Part shown: positions 16,647 to 25,845 of the stretch, piece by piece
Layout: each line of letters begins with the position of its first letter
How positions within the stretch are numbered: the first letter of the stretch is position 1
Origin: Neobacillus sp. PS2-9
GTDB lineage: Bacteria; Bacillota; Bacilli; Bacillales; Cytobacillaceae
Direction: 5' to 3'
Length of the DNA stretch: 64,000 bases
Assembly: GCF_030915525.1 (NCBI RefSeq)
Contig: NZ_CP133269.1
Location: forward strand, 2,071,001-2,135,000
Position numbers and translations under genes: made by a program
Notes under the pieces: generated by a model
The model's database searches: none
Seen by the model: the letters and a program-made list of their open reading frames with translations, nothing else
Told to the model about the DNA's origin: nothing

Positions 16647-16731
16647 ATTTTAATAATAGAACTAGTTCATTTCATATGACAATATGTATACGAAAAAGTT
16701 CATAAATCTTTAATAAGATTCAAATATGAAA

Positions 16732-16761
16732 AATGCCACCCGGTTGAAACCAGGTGGCATT
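16732..16761 (-). terminator. Terminator of sspH
   Basis: AATGCCACC (16732-16740) with GGTGGCATT (16753-16761); A-rich on the left, so a T-run on the minus strand. Confidence 0.88.
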
Positions 16762-16766
16762 AGGCT

Positions 16767-16946
16767 CTATTCTTCTATTAACTCTCCAATTTCAACAGTC
16801 GACCTTTCTTCGAGTGGTCCTCTTAGGTGGACCGTAGCAGTTCTCCCGTCTTCATTTAATTGATCAATCCAGACGGAGGCACCATTATATTTAACATCAA
16901 TATCTTTAGTGGATGATAATATTTGTTTTACGCGATTAACATTCAT
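16767..16946 (-). CDS. sspH: H-type small acid-soluble spore protein
   Basis: 59 residues from ATG 16946, set by AGGAG 8 bases upstream; the earlier in-frame GTG is inside the RBS. Starts MNVNRVKQILSSTKDIDVKY, contains VWIDQLN and ends in ELIEE. Length and pattern match B. subtilis SspH (59 aa), a minor forespore-specific DNA-associated protein transcribed by sigma G. It is direct evidence for a spore former. Confidence 0.87.
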   Translation of the reverse strand: MNVNRVKQILSSTKDIDVKYNGASVWIDQLNEDGRTATVHLRGPLEERSTVEIGELIEE

Positions 16947-17062
16947 TGAATTCACTCCTATATTTAGTCATTTAATATAAAAAATTAGATTTTTTAGGTG
17001 TTTTAACCGCTTTCTTCTATTATATAAAGTGGACTGTAATAGACTCTCGTTTTAAAGAATTA

Positions 17063-17251
17063 TTAATGATAAAAAGGATAATCAATTTGAACTCCATTTA
17101 TTGTTCCAGGTTCATCCACATCCTCTAAACTGGACAAATAATTCTCAAATTCCACTTTCAGTGCCTTTGGAGCCCCCGGTTTTAAATGCCAATTTCCCGG
17201 TTCATCCACAAAATAAGGACTTTTTGTAAATTCAGGCCTAATTCTAGGCAT
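17063..17251 (-). CDS. Conserved small hypothetical protein (62 aa)
   Basis: 62 residues: MPRIRPEFTKSPYFVDEPGN, then WHLKPGAPKALKVEFENYL and a VDEPGTINGVQIDYP segment. RBS AGGGGGA before ATG 17251. VDEPG occurs twice, 30 residues apart. No cysteines, no membrane segment. I do not recognise the family. It lies between sspH and the LtaS-family gene, without an obvious terminator. Confidence 0.65.
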   Translation of the reverse strand: MPRIRPEFTKSPYFVDEPGNWHLKPGAPKALKVEFENYLSSLEDVDEPGTINGVQIDYPFYH

Positions 17252-17383
17252 GTTTCAATCCCCCTAAAAAGATAAGTCTAAATTCATATTGCTTACACAA
17301 CCGTTTGAGGTTTATTATATGTAGAAATGATTCCTCTTAATCGTGCAAATGAAGAATCTGTTTTAAAGAAAACGAAAAAATTG

Positions 17384-17409
17384 TGAAACCTTTAACAGTT
17401 TCATTCGTC
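17384..17409 (+). promoter_or_regulatory. ECF sigma (SigM/SigX-type) promoter upstream of the LtaS-family gene
   Basis: TGAAAC (17384-17389), exactly 16 bases, CGTC (17406-17409): a perfect match to the B. subtilis extracytoplasmic sigma consensus. It points at the LtaS-family gene at 17666, leaving an untranslated leader of about 250 bases. The rest of the 414-base gap between 17252 and 17665 holds no gene; AT-rich TATGATATAGTAAT near 17606-17619 may be a second, sigma A-like -10 region. Confidence 0.75.
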
Positions 17410-17665
17410 ATATATAGATGATAAATGAAAAAGAGTCATGTCCAACATGAGACTAACATAAAGATAAAAGGGAAAATCAAATAAAGGGTTTAATCCGAGG
17501 ATGTAAGATTGAAAATGTCGAAATCGTAAAAATAATGGCGTAAATAATGCGTTAATAAATACATAAAATGGCATAATTTATGTTTTTATTTTTATAGAAA
17601 GTATGATATAGTAATTGAGGTTCGTTTACCGGAGCATGATTGGTAAGTGAGAGGAGAGTAGAGAA

Positions 17666-19624
17666 ATGAATAAAATAAGACTGCCTTTAAAATTAAAAAA
17701 TAGCCATATTACATTTTTTGCTATTGCTGTAGTATTATTTTGGATTAAAACTTATGCAGCTTATCAAATTGAATTTAACCTAGGAATTGATAATAGCCTA
17801 CAGAAATTTTTATTACTAATAAACCCACTTAGTTCGGCGCTTTTCTTCTTTGGGATTGCACTGTTATTTAAGAAAAGGACAAAGCTTGTCATGATTATCA
17901 CAAACTTCCTTTTGTCCTTCTTGTTATATGCAAATATTGCATATTATCGTTTTTTTAATGACTTCATAACAGTACCTGTGTTAATGCAAACTAAAACAAA
18001 TGCTGGACAGCTTGGTGATAGTGCACTGTCGTTAATGTCCCCATTTGATGTGTTTTATTTTACAGATATGTTTATCTTGATTGCTCTTGCATTAACAGTT
18101 TTCAAAAAAGTTACAGTTTCAAACAGAAAGTCATTTAAGATTGTTCTATTATTTTCAATCACTACATTCTTATTTAATCTTGGATTAGCTGAAAAGGATC
18201 GTCCGCAGCTACTTACAAGATCTTTTGACCGCAACTATTTAGTTAAATATTTAGGTGCATATAACTTTACCATATATGACGTGATTCAAAACATTAAGTC
18301 ATCATCTCAGCGTGCATTAGCAGACAGCAGTGATATTACTGAGGTGGAGAACTACCGAAAAGCAAATTATGCAGCTCCAAATCCAGCTTATTTTGGTAAG
18401 GCAAAAGGAATGAACGTTATATATATTTCAATGGAGTCATTCCAAAGCTTTATGATTGATTACAAAATGCCTGATGGTCAGGAAGTTACACCGTTCTTGA
18501 ACTCGTTAGCGCATGATAACAATACTTTTTACTTTGAAAACTTCTTCCATCAAACAGGTCAGGGTAAAACATCAGATGCGGAATTCCTGATGGAAAACTC
18601 TTTATATCCAATGGCTCAAGGGGCAGTGTTTGTTAATAAAGCTCAGAATACTTTTCAGGCCGCTCCTGCTATTTTAAAAGGATATGGTTATAATTCAGCT
18701 GTATTCCACGGTAATTATAAAACATTCTGGAATCGAAATGTCATGTATAAAGCGTTAGGATATGATCAATTCTACGATGCAGAGTACTATAGTATGTCAG
18801 ATGAAAATACCAAGAATTATGGGATGAAAGATAAGCCTTTCTTCAAGGAATCGATGCCAATTCTTGAAAATATGAAACAGCCGTTTTACACAAAGTTTAT
18901 CTCATTATCAAACCATTTCCCATTTGAAATGGATCCGGAAGATACTGACTTCCCGTCAGGAGATTACGGAGATACAGTTGTTAATCAATATTTCCAATCT
19001 GCGCATTATATGGACCAATCCTTTGAGCAATTCTTTAATGATTTAAAAGCATCTGGTCTATATGATAATACCGTAATCGTTATGTATGGAGACCACTACG
19101 GTATTTCTGAAAACCACAATGATGCGATGGCAAAAGTACTGGGAGTCGACGAAATTACTCCAGCTATAAATGCGAAATTACAGCGGGTACCATTGTTTAT
19201 TCATGTTCCGGGTGTAAAAGGTGGAGTTCAAAAGCAAATCGGTGGTGAAGTTGACGTTCGTCCAACTCTTCTTCATTTACTAGGTATAGATACCAAGGAT
19301 TACATGGAGTTTGGTTCTGATTTATTATCGACAGAACACCGCAATTGGGCTACATTTAGAAATGGTGACTTTGTTTCATCAGATGCCATTCAAATCAATG
19401 AAAAGTGTTATTCATTTGAAACAGGTGACCTGTTAGATAAAAATGATGCTTGTAAGGCCATTGGTGAAAAAGTGAATACAGAACTTCAAATGTCCGATGA
19501 AATTGTTTATAAAGACCTTTTACGCTTCTATAAACCACAAGGCTACACACCAATTAATCCTAATGACTACGAATATTTAGGGCCAAAAGGAAGCAAAACG
19601 GTAAAAACAACTGAAAATAATTAA
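17666..19624 (+). CDS. ltaS: Lipoteichoic acid synthase family protein
   Basis: 652 residues, RBS GAGAGGAGAG. Five N-terminal membrane segments (about 1-210) anchor an extracellular sulfatase-fold domain. ISMESFQSF binds Mn, Thr302 in TGQGKTSDAEF is the phosphoglycerol nucleophile (Thr300 in S. aureus LtaS), and YGDHYG plus HVPG complete the active site. It polymerises glycerol phosphate from phosphatidylglycerol onto a glycolipid anchor. Bacillus has several paralogues; the length equals B. subtilis YfnI/LtaSa (653 aa), which is sigma M controlled, and an ECF promoter stands upstream here. Which paralogue this is remains open, so the symbol is for the family. Confidence 0.92.
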   Translation: MNKIRLPLKLKNSHITFFAIAVVLFWIKTYAAYQIEFNLGIDNSLQKFLLLINPLSSALFFFGIALLFKKRTKLVMIITNFLLSFLLYANIAYYRFFNDFITVPVLMQTKTNAGQLGDSALSLMSPFDVFYFTDMFILIALALTVFKKVTVSNRKSFKIVLLFSITTFLFNLGLAEKDRPQLLTRSFDRNYLVKYLGAYNFTIYDVIQNIKSSSQRALADSSDITEVENYRKANYAAPNPAYFGKAKGMNVIYISMESFQSFMIDYKMPDGQEVTPFLNSLAHDNNTFYFENFFHQTGQGKTSDAEFLMENSLYPMAQGAVFVNKAQNTFQAAPAILKGYGYNSAVFHGNYKTFWNRNVMYKALGYDQFYDAEYYSMSDENTKNYGMKDKPFFKESMPILENMKQPFYTKFISLSNHFPFEMDPEDTDFPSGDYGDTVVNQYFQSAHYMDQSFEQFFNDLKASGLYDNTVIVMYGDHYGISENHNDAMAKVLGVDEITPAINAKLQRVPLFIHVPGVKGGVQKQIGGEVDVRPTLLHLLGIDTKDYMEFGSDLLSTEHRNWATFRNGDFVSSDAIQINEKCYSFETGDLLDKNDACKAIGEKVNTELQMSDEIVYKDLLRFYKPQGYTPINPNDYEYLGPKGSKTVKTTENN

Positions 19625-19627
19625 CCT

Positions 19628-19660
19628 AAGAGAGAAGATCTTATTCTTCTCTCTTTTTTT
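19628..19660 (+). terminator. Terminator of the LtaS-family gene
   Basis: AAGAGAGAAG with CTTCTCTCTT and a seven-T run, just after the stop. Confidence 0.9.
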
Positions 19661-19668
19661 ATAAAATT

Positions 19669-19752
19669 GGCTGTGTTAAAGAACAGTGTTGATATTTATA
19701 CCCTGTTGATTAGAGCCTGGAGCGGAAATCAACAGACAATTTTAACAAAGCC
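19669..19752 (-). repeat. Internally deleted copy of the Bacillus dispersed repeat
   Basis: Reads in reverse as GGCTTTGTTAAAATTG, CTGTTGATTTCCGCTCCAGG, then jumps to CTAATCAACAGGG and ATCAACACTGTTCTTTAACA. These are the two ends of the element seen in full at 28473-28654 and 29901-30082, with about 100 bp of the middle missing. Non-coding, opposite in orientation to the two full copies. Confidence 0.8.
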
Positions 19753-19828
19753 ATAAAATTAACAAGGAATTGTTGATTCTCATATACTAAATAAAATATA
19801 CTATATTACAAAAGTAAGGAGGGAACGT

Positions 19829-20341
19829 ATGAGAGACGTCACCTTATTAAATATATTTAACCATCATATCGCCCAAAAATATTTGAATCGTTCTGGGCTT
19901 GCCCATGCAATTGCTGTTGCCTATCATGCTTTCCATTTAGCAAAGGAGCATCAACAGGATGTGGATATTGCTGTAAAAGCAGGACTACTCCATGATATGG
20001 GACATTACACTTGGTATAAAAATGGAAAATGGGATTATGATTTGTATAAACAAAATGATATTCATGCCATTAAGGGGGCAGAAAGAGCACATAAGCTTTT
20101 GATTCGGCTTGGTGAAAACCCGATTAAAGCGAAAGCCGTTGCACTTTCCATACTATTCCATACTGACTCCTTTTTGCCTTCAAACGATATTGTGCGAACC
20201 CCACTTCAGCAGATTGTAAAATGGGCAGACGAAAAGGATGAAGAAGAAGGAGGTCTCCATCATTATCGAACAATTGATTACGAACGAGCGAAACAAAGTA
20301 TTCTTCGTTTAGATCAAATGATTGATAAGGAATACGAATAA
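19829..20341 (+). CDS. HD-domain phosphohydrolase
   Basis: 170 residues, RBS AAGGAGGG. HD signature: GLAHAIAVAYHAFHLA, the paired GLLHDMGHY, then ILFHTDS and VKWADEKDE, giving the H...HD...D metal ligands. A YfbR/YqeK-like single HD domain with no other module. HD proteins of this size hydrolyse nucleotides or phosphoesters; the substrate cannot be told. It sits behind the deleted repeat and is followed by a strong bidirectional terminator. Confidence 0.82.
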   Translation: MRDVTLLNIFNHHIAQKYLNRSGLAHAIAVAYHAFHLAKEHQQDVDIAVKAGLLHDMGHYTWYKNGKWDYDLYKQNDIHAIKGAERAHKLLIRLGENPIKAKAVALSILFHTDSFLPSNDIVRTPLQQIVKWADEKDEEEGGLHHYRTIDYERAKQSILRLDQMIDKEYE

Positions 20342-20342
20342 A

Positions 20343-20381
20343 AAAGGTCTGTGCTTAAAATGTCCAAGCACAGACCTTTGT
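20343..20381. terminator. Bidirectional terminator
   Basis: 14-bp stem AAAGGTCTGTGCTT (20343-20356) with AAGCACAGACCTTT (20366-20379). Confidence 0.92.
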
Positions 20382-20389
20382 TCATTGTT

Positions 20390-20872
20390 TTAGCCCTTAC
20401 GTGAAAATCCTTCTTCCTTCAAAAATTCTACCGCTTCCTCATAGGTATCGAAGCTATTATAAAGATTCAACCCAAAGTAAATATTCCAGGCATCATTTTC
20501 ATTTATCACTATTAGTTGATTGTTTTCACTATCTACCCAGCGTTCTTCGTCTTTCGAATCTCCTATGATTGCTTCCTCAAATTCAATTTTTTCATTGGGT
20601 GATAACATTTGTATAGAATCCTTTAAAATCTCGCGCAGTTGATCACTTGTAAAATCACGAATATTGACCAAACCTTTTTCATCTGTATCATATTGATCTA
20701 AATGTCCTGCATATATAAAGCCATTCCCATTTGGATGTAAATGATAAACAATATTCTTCTTATCAGAAATACTATTTAGGTACTGAAAATTGATTCTTCC
20801 TAAAGAAACGTTCTTTCTTTCTAATTCAGGGAAAGATTCGATAATAGCTAATTTTTCATTAAATGTAAGCAT
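20390..20872 (-). CDS. Conserved hypothetical protein (160 aa)
   Basis: 160 acidic residues, RBS GGAGGAA before ATG 20872. Begins MLTFNEKLAIIESFPELER; central YHLHPNGNGFIYAG; C-terminal DAWNIYFGLNLYNSFDTYEEAVEFLKEEGF. No membrane segment, no cysteine. The final stretch looks like a small alpha/beta protein-binding fold. I do not recognise a named family. Confidence 0.7.
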   Translation of the reverse strand: MLTFNEKLAIIESFPELERKNVSLGRINFQYLNSISDKKNIVYHLHPNGNGFIYAGHLDQYDTDEKGLVNIRDFTSDQLREILKDSIQMLSPNEKIEFEEAIIGDSKDEERWVDSENNQLIVINENDAWNIYFGLNLYNSFDTYEEAVEFLKEEGFSRKG

Positions 20873-21068
20873 GCAATTCCTCCATTAGTTAATTCACATA
20901 TTTTTAATCATACAGATTTATTGGTTAAAGGTAAAACCTTTTTAATATTTGACGGTACATTTTATTTTTTGAGAATATATTGGAAAATATTCGATGAGTA
21001 GTGTAAAATTACACTAAAGGAAAAATTAGGGATTCCTATATGCTAAAGTTGTTTATAGGGAGGTTTAA

Positions 21069-24000
21069 ATGGGGGGGAATCAATTGGAGCCTATTAAAAG
21101 AGATGAAAAAAGAAAAATATTTAGACAAGAGCTATTCACTTTAAAAGATGAGGGTTATTTATCAGATGATATCGTGGGAACTGTGGCGAAAGCCCATCAT
21201 CAATATCATTTGGATTTGTTAGAATCAGAGGCTAGTCAGCAAGTATCGGAAATAAGTACACCTATTCAACAAAAGGTACCAGCAAAACCACCAAAAGTGA
21301 AAAAATCACTAACACCAGAAGAGATTCGTGAAAGGAATATTACCTGGTCATTAAATTTAGGAGTAATCTTCTTGTTAATCGGAGGCTTGTTTGTCGCAAC
21401 GAGTAATTGGGAGTCAATGACAAGCTTTATGAAGAGTGGGTCGATCGCTATTGTTGCGCTAGTTTTTTATGGGATTGCTTTCTTAGCGAAACGAATCTTA
21501 CATATAAATAAAACGGCCTTTGCCTTTATTGTCTTAGGTAGCTTGTTCTTACCAATATTTATTCTGTCTTTGGGATGGTTCGGCCTTTTAGGGTCCTATT
21601 TATCCATTTATGGGGAAGGGCGATATCTTCTCGGAATGCTCGGAAGTTTTTTGCCTATTATTATTTACATACTTTTCGCAAGGAAACTAGGCTCAAGATT
21701 GTTTGTATGGTTCATATATGTATCATTTTCTGCTGGGGTGGCATTTTTATTAGCAGGTGGCAAGTTAGAAATTGATTTTTTCTATTTTGGTATGATGATT
21801 TTTAATGCTGTCCTTATACTTGTATACCATCGGATAAAGAAAACAGAATCCTTAAGATTATTTACAAAAGAATTTGTTCCATATGTACAGGTTAATCTCG
21901 TTCTTTGTACACTTTTTATGCTTTTTTTCTTTAATAATGAAGTTGTTTATAGCTTCAATCTATTCCTGACAGCAATCATTTATTTATCAATGATGTATGT
22001 CAGTGGAAAAAAGGAATATCATTTTATTTTCAGTGTACTAATTGTTTATGGTGCATATCAGTTGATTGAACATAGCTTCCTTGACTATTTTGGAGAGATT
22101 TTCTACGCTTTAATTGGTCTTGGTATAATTTTTGTTCCAAAGGCTCTTGATGGGAAATTTAAGTTAGAAACAGTCTTTCATTATACAAGTGCAGTGATAT
22201 CAGGGTTTGCCTTTATTTATATTAGTTTAGAAGGAATGCTACTTAGAGCTGGAGAGCCTTCTATTGTACTTATGCTCGCGTATTTTATCATTGCAGTCAA
22301 TTTTGCTTATCTTTCCTACAATAATCCAAGATGGCTATTTCCTTATTTAAGTTCAGTCTTTGTTGCAACGGGTATTTACGAGGCTATTTCATATTGCGCT
22401 CAATCATTTTACATGATCAACTTTTCGTTAGCTCTTTCACTTACAGGCTTTATTTTATTGACGGTATTTGGGATTGCACCATTATCTAAGTACTTAACAA
22501 TCATCCAAATTGCTTCTAGAGATGTGGGGTTAGCCATTATGGGGGTGTCCATATTGGCCGCAGTCACTTTCTTTTTCTGGTGGGAATTAGGGGTTATTCT
22601 CCTCCTGTTAGTGGTAGCTACCTATCTCCTGTATAAAAAGGAAAAAAGAATAGTATTACAGGGACTATCTGTATGGATATTACCATCCTCACTTGGTTTG
22701 TCAGTTGTTGCTTTTGGGGAGGAGTTATGTTCTAACTCTACTGTTTATTATGAAGAATACGGTTATGCAGTTAATTTTGCTGCTGGTGCCTTTCTTGTCT
22801 TATGGTCCAGATTTGTGTGGAATAGAATAGGTGAAATAGAAATAAACATAAGATCTCTTTACGTTGCACCAGTCCTTTATACCATCGCCATTTTTCATTC
22901 ATTAATGAATCCTATTAATGAACTATGGGTGCAGCCTCTAGTATTAGTAGCGGGAATTGGAATGTACGGCTATCTATATAAAAAAGTTCGTACAAACTGG
23001 ATTCCATATACAATTAGTTTGACAACATTACTAGCTTATTTTTCAATTATTCAAGCCATAAATGCAACTATTCCATTTGCTAGAGTTGTCGATTCTTTAA
23101 TTCCGTCAATCAGTTCAGTCCTCCTGTTGTTCATTGCCTTTCTTTACAGAATAAAGGACCGGAACTTAGCAAGTGCGTTTGCTTGGACTGGGCATATTTT
23201 GTTTCCATTAGCCCTTGCTTTTACTTTGATTGCATACCAATCTGATGCCAGTTTCAGTTTTATGGTGGCTACCTTGGTATACGCACTAAGTACCAGAGCT
23301 GCTTCGAAGGAATGGGTTATCAAAGTATCTCTTTATGGGTGTTTCCTATCCTTCTTTGTTGTTGTATCAACGGGATTAAACACCTTTCTAAATCACTATA
23401 ATGGGTTGTATGAATTCCCTATTACCAGCGGAATTATCTTCATTTTCATACTTCTCACCAATGAACTACATAAAAGGCGTACTATGTATTTTTTCGTCCC
23501 GTTCTCCATTATTGGAGTTACAGGTATGCTTTCGACCTACCCATTTGGCTTGGTTCCTTTTCTAGTAACGTGTGTCTATGTAATCTTACTCGTGTTTTAT
23601 TTACACAAGAATCAGTGGGATATTCTAGGCGTCATACCACTATTTTTAGCTTTTGTAGCAACAGTGGAATTTGTTTTCCTTACTGAAATGGATGAATGGT
23701 TTAAAATGCTTCTAGTAGGCGTATTAGGAATAATCATGACTTTAAGTGGTCATATGATCTATAAAAAGCTATTTGAAAATGGTAAAAAGATTCACGAAAT
23801 AAAGTTAGATGGTTATACAATCGTTTCGTTTTTATATTTTGGGTGTATGTACTTTTTGGAGAATCAATATTTTTGGAGTGATGCTTTACCTGGATTTCTA
23901 ATTGCGCTAACACTATGGATGCAAAGGAGAAGAGTCCCCTTAGCTGTTTCCTATGTGATGTCAATTCTTGGGGGCACATATTTACTTCAACCATATTATA

Positions 24001-24491
24001 TAATAATAAACGAATTAAATATTCCGCCTTTATGGGATCGAGAGGTACGTGTACTTCCTTTTATTGTTTTAGTTATATTTATCCGAAAGACTTTAAAAGG
24101 ACGCTATTCAGAGATGTCGAAAATATTACAATGGGCAGTATTAATTATTGTGTCAATGTTATTAATACAGGATGGATTAGCTAGCAATACAATTTATGAC
24201 GCCATCATTATTGGTTCCCTTTCCTTACTATCGATGATTGCTGGGATGTTCCTACAAATAAAATCATATTTCTTTGTTGGAGCAGGAGTACTGCTTTTAA
24301 ATGTATTTCTCCAAACAAGACCGTATTGGGGCAACATGCCATGGTGGTTCTATTTACTAATCACCGGACTAATATTAATAACGATTGCAAGCTTTAATGA
24401 GTGGCATAAACAAAAAGTTCAAAAAGGAGAATCAACCTTTATTACCTTCTTGAAGCAAAGGGTAATTGATAAGATTAAGCAATGGGATTAA
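21069..24491 (+). CDS. Very large polytopic membrane protein (1140 aa), function unknown
   Basis: Starts at ATG 21069 (GGGAGG 5 bases upstream); a TTG at 21084 behind GGGGGG is an alternative. Residues 1-95 are soluble and charged, with a helical LKDEGYLSDDIV region and a proline/lysine linker; from LNLGVIFLLIGGLFVATSNW onward almost the whole protein is hydrophobic, with roughly 30 predicted membrane segments. The N-terminal soluble helix plus multi-spanning body recalls DUF2157-type predicted membrane proteins, but much longer. No catalytic motif seen. Single gene; followed by a sigma A promoter for the next gene. Confidence 0.8.
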   Translation: MGGNQLEPIKRDEKRKIFRQELFTLKDEGYLSDDIVGTVAKAHHQYHLDLLESEASQQVSEISTPIQQKVPAKPPKVKKSLTPEEIRERNITWSLNLGVIFLLIGGLFVATSNWESMTSFMKSGSIAIVALVFYGIAFLAKRILHINKTAFAFIVLGSLFLPIFILSLGWFGLLGSYLSIYGEGRYLLGMLGSFLPIIIYILFARKLGSRLFVWFIYVSFSAGVAFLLAGGKLEIDFFYFGMMIFNAVLILVYHRIKKTESLRLFTKEFVPYVQVNLVLCTLFMLFFFNNEVVYSFNLFLTAIIYLSMMYVSGKKEYHFIFSVLIVYGAYQLIEHSFLDYFGEIFYALIGLGIIFVPKALDGKFKLETVFHYTSAVISGFAFIYISLEGMLLRAGEPSIVLMLAYFIIAVNFAYLSYNNPRWLFPYLSSVFVATGIYEAISYCAQSFYMINFSLALSLTGFILLTVFGIAPLSKYLTIIQIASRDVGLAIMGVSILAAVTFFFWWELGVILLLLVVATYLLYKKEKRIVLQGLSVWILPSSLGLSVVAFGEELCSNSTVYYEEYGYAVNFAAGAFLVLWSRFVWNRIGEIEINIRSLYVAPVLYTIAIFHSLMNPINELWVQPLVLVAGIGMYGYLYKKVRTNWIPYTISLTTLLAYFSIIQAINATIPFARVVDSLIPSISSVLLLFIAFLYRIKDRNLASAFAWTGHILFPLALAFTLIAYQSDASFSFMVATLVYALSTRAASKEWVIKVSLYGCFLSFFVVVSTGLNTFLNHYNGLYEFPITSGIIFIFILLTNELHKRRTMYFFVPFSIIGVTGMLSTYPFGLVPFLVTCVYVILLVFYLHKNQWDILGVIPLFLAFVATVEFVFLTEMDEWFKMLLVGVLGIIMTLSGHMIYKKLFENGKKIHEIKLDGYTIVSFLYFGCMYFLENQYFWSDALPGFLIALTLWMQRRRVPLAVSYVMSILGGTYLLQPYYIIINELNIPPLWDREVRVLPFIVLVIFIRKTLKGRYSEMSKILQWAVLIIVSMLLIQDGLASNTIYDAIIIGSLSLLSMIAGMFLQIKSYFFVGAGVLLLNVFLQTRPYWGNMPWWFYLLITGLILITIASFNEWHKQKVQKGESTFITFLKQRVIDKIKQWD

Positions 24492-24496
24492 GTAAG

Positions 24497-24525
24497 TTGA
24501 TTAATATGAAAAAGTTTGATATAAT
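24497..24525 (+). promoter_or_regulatory. Sigma A promoter of the antiporter gene
   Basis: TTGATT (24497-24502), 17 bases, TATAAT (24520-24525), starting just after the stop of the preceding gene and about 150 bases before the antiporter start. Confidence 0.75.
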
Positions 24526-24552
24526 GAAATTAATTAAATAACTGTTGTACTT

Positions 24553-24655
24553 GGAGGAGTCTGTCACCAAGGGATATCTATGTCCTTTGGTTTGACAGAC
24601 TTTTTTGTGTTTTAAGGAAAGAGTCTGTTTAAAAATAAACAGACTCTTTTTAATT
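24553..24655 (+). promoter_or_regulatory. Leader with two terminator-like hairpins (possible attenuator)
   Basis: Hairpin 1: AGTCTGTCA with TGACAGACT (about 24558-24601), inner CCAA-GGGA and TCC-TTTGG pairing, then TTTTTTG. Hairpin 2: GAGTCTGTTT (24621-24630) with AAACAGACTC (24637-24646), then TTTTTAATTTTT. The 5' arms of both contain GAGTCTGT and the 3' arms both contain ACAGACT, so the arms can swap partners. Both lie between the promoter at 24497 and the antiporter start. No known riboswitch consensus recognised. Confidence 0.6.
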
Positions 24656-24678
24656 TTTAAAAAAAGAAAGGTGATATT

Positions 24679-25839
24679 ATGGAATTAATTTTCGAATTAG
24701 CAATTATTCTACTTGCCTCTAAATTAGCAGGTGACATTAGTGTAAAATTAGGTCAGCCATCCGTTTTAGGTAAGCTGTTGATTGGAATCGTTTTAGGTCC
24801 TGCTGTGCTGGGACTTGTTTCAGAAACAAAAACGTTAGAAGAAATAAGTCAAATAGGTGTCATTTTATTAATGTTTATAGCTGGACTGGAGACTGATGTT
24901 AATGAGTTCAAACGATCTGGGAAAGCTTCGGCATTAGTAGGTGTAAGTGGGATAGTTGTACCCTTATTTGTAGGTTATATAGCAGGAATCATAATGAATA
25001 TGACAAACATTGAGGCCATGTTTTTAGGCTTATTACTCTCAGCTACAAGTGTAAGTATATCTGTTCAAGCTCTTAAAGAGTTAAATAAGATGCAGTCGAA
25101 AGAAGGAATAACCATTTTGGGTGCCGCGGTAATCGATGATGTTCTTGTCATTATCGCATTAGCGTTTTTAATGAGCATGGCAGGTGGAGACGTTAACTTA
25201 AGTATGGTCATTATTAAAAAGGTACTATTCTTTGGAGGATCTTTTTTAGTAGCTTGGAAGATTGTTCCTTGGGTCCTTAAGAAATTTGCTCCGTTAAAGG
25301 TAACTGAATCCCTCATTTCAGCCGCACTAATTATTTGCTTTTTGTATGCCTATGTAGCAGAAATAACCGGTGTTGCGGCAATTATAGGAGCGTATATTGC
25401 TGGAGTAGCTATAAGCGTGACCGATTACAAGCATGAAATTTTTGAAAAGGTAGAGACTATTGGCTATTCTATTTTCGTACCTGTTTTCTTTACTTCCATC
25501 GGCGTAAAGGCAAGCTTTGATGGAATCACTCAACACATAGGTCTTATTATTGGGCTTAGTGTACTAGCGATTTTAACTAAATTGGTTGGAGCGGCTGTAG
25601 GAGCAAGAATGGCAAAATTCCCTTGGAGAAGCTCTCTTGGGATTGGAGCTGCAATGGTCTCACGTGGAGAAGTCGCCTTAATTATTGCGACAATCGGGCT
25701 TGAAACCAAGTTAATTAACCAAGAACTTTTTGCAATCTTAGTTATTGTCGTCCTAATAACTACTATAGTTACTCCACCAATGATGAAATACTTTTTTAAT
25801 ACGCGTTCTGATGTAAGAGAAATGAAGCCATCTGCTTGA
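24679..25839 (+). CDS. CPA2-family cation:proton antiporter (GerN/NapA-like)
   Basis: 386 residues, RBS GAAAGGTGAT. Twelve to thirteen membrane segments; the conserved ion-binding aspartate pair of electrogenic CPA2 exchangers is seen in GAAVIDDVLVII, and LLMFIAGLETDVNEF and GIGAAMVSRGEVALI are family hallmarks. Length equals GerN of B. cereus (387 aa) and NapA of Enterococcus (Na+(K+)/H+ exchange). There is no C-terminal RCK domain. Expected in the cell membrane, handling Na+ or K+ homeostasis, perhaps in spores. Preceded by an attenuator-like leader. Confidence 0.88.
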   Translation: MELIFELAIILLASKLAGDISVKLGQPSVLGKLLIGIVLGPAVLGLVSETKTLEEISQIGVILLMFIAGLETDVNEFKRSGKASALVGVSGIVVPLFVGYIAGIIMNMTNIEAMFLGLLLSATSVSISVQALKELNKMQSKEGITILGAAVIDDVLVIIALAFLMSMAGGDVNLSMVIIKKVLFFGGSFLVAWKIVPWVLKKFAPLKVTESLISAALIICFLYAYVAEITGVAAIIGAYIAGVAISVTDYKHEIFEKVETIGYSIFVPVFFTSIGVKASFDGITQHIGLIIGLSVLAILTKLVGAAVGARMAKFPWRSSLGIGAAMVSRGEVALIIATIGLETKLINQELFAILVIVVLITTIVTPPMMKYFFNTRSDVREMKPSA

Positions 25840-25845
25840 GGACAA

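Noticed and set aside
23734..24184. Extra frames inside the 1140-aa membrane protein gene (both strands)
   Set aside because: No RBS, composition typical of out-of-frame reading of membrane protein DNA.
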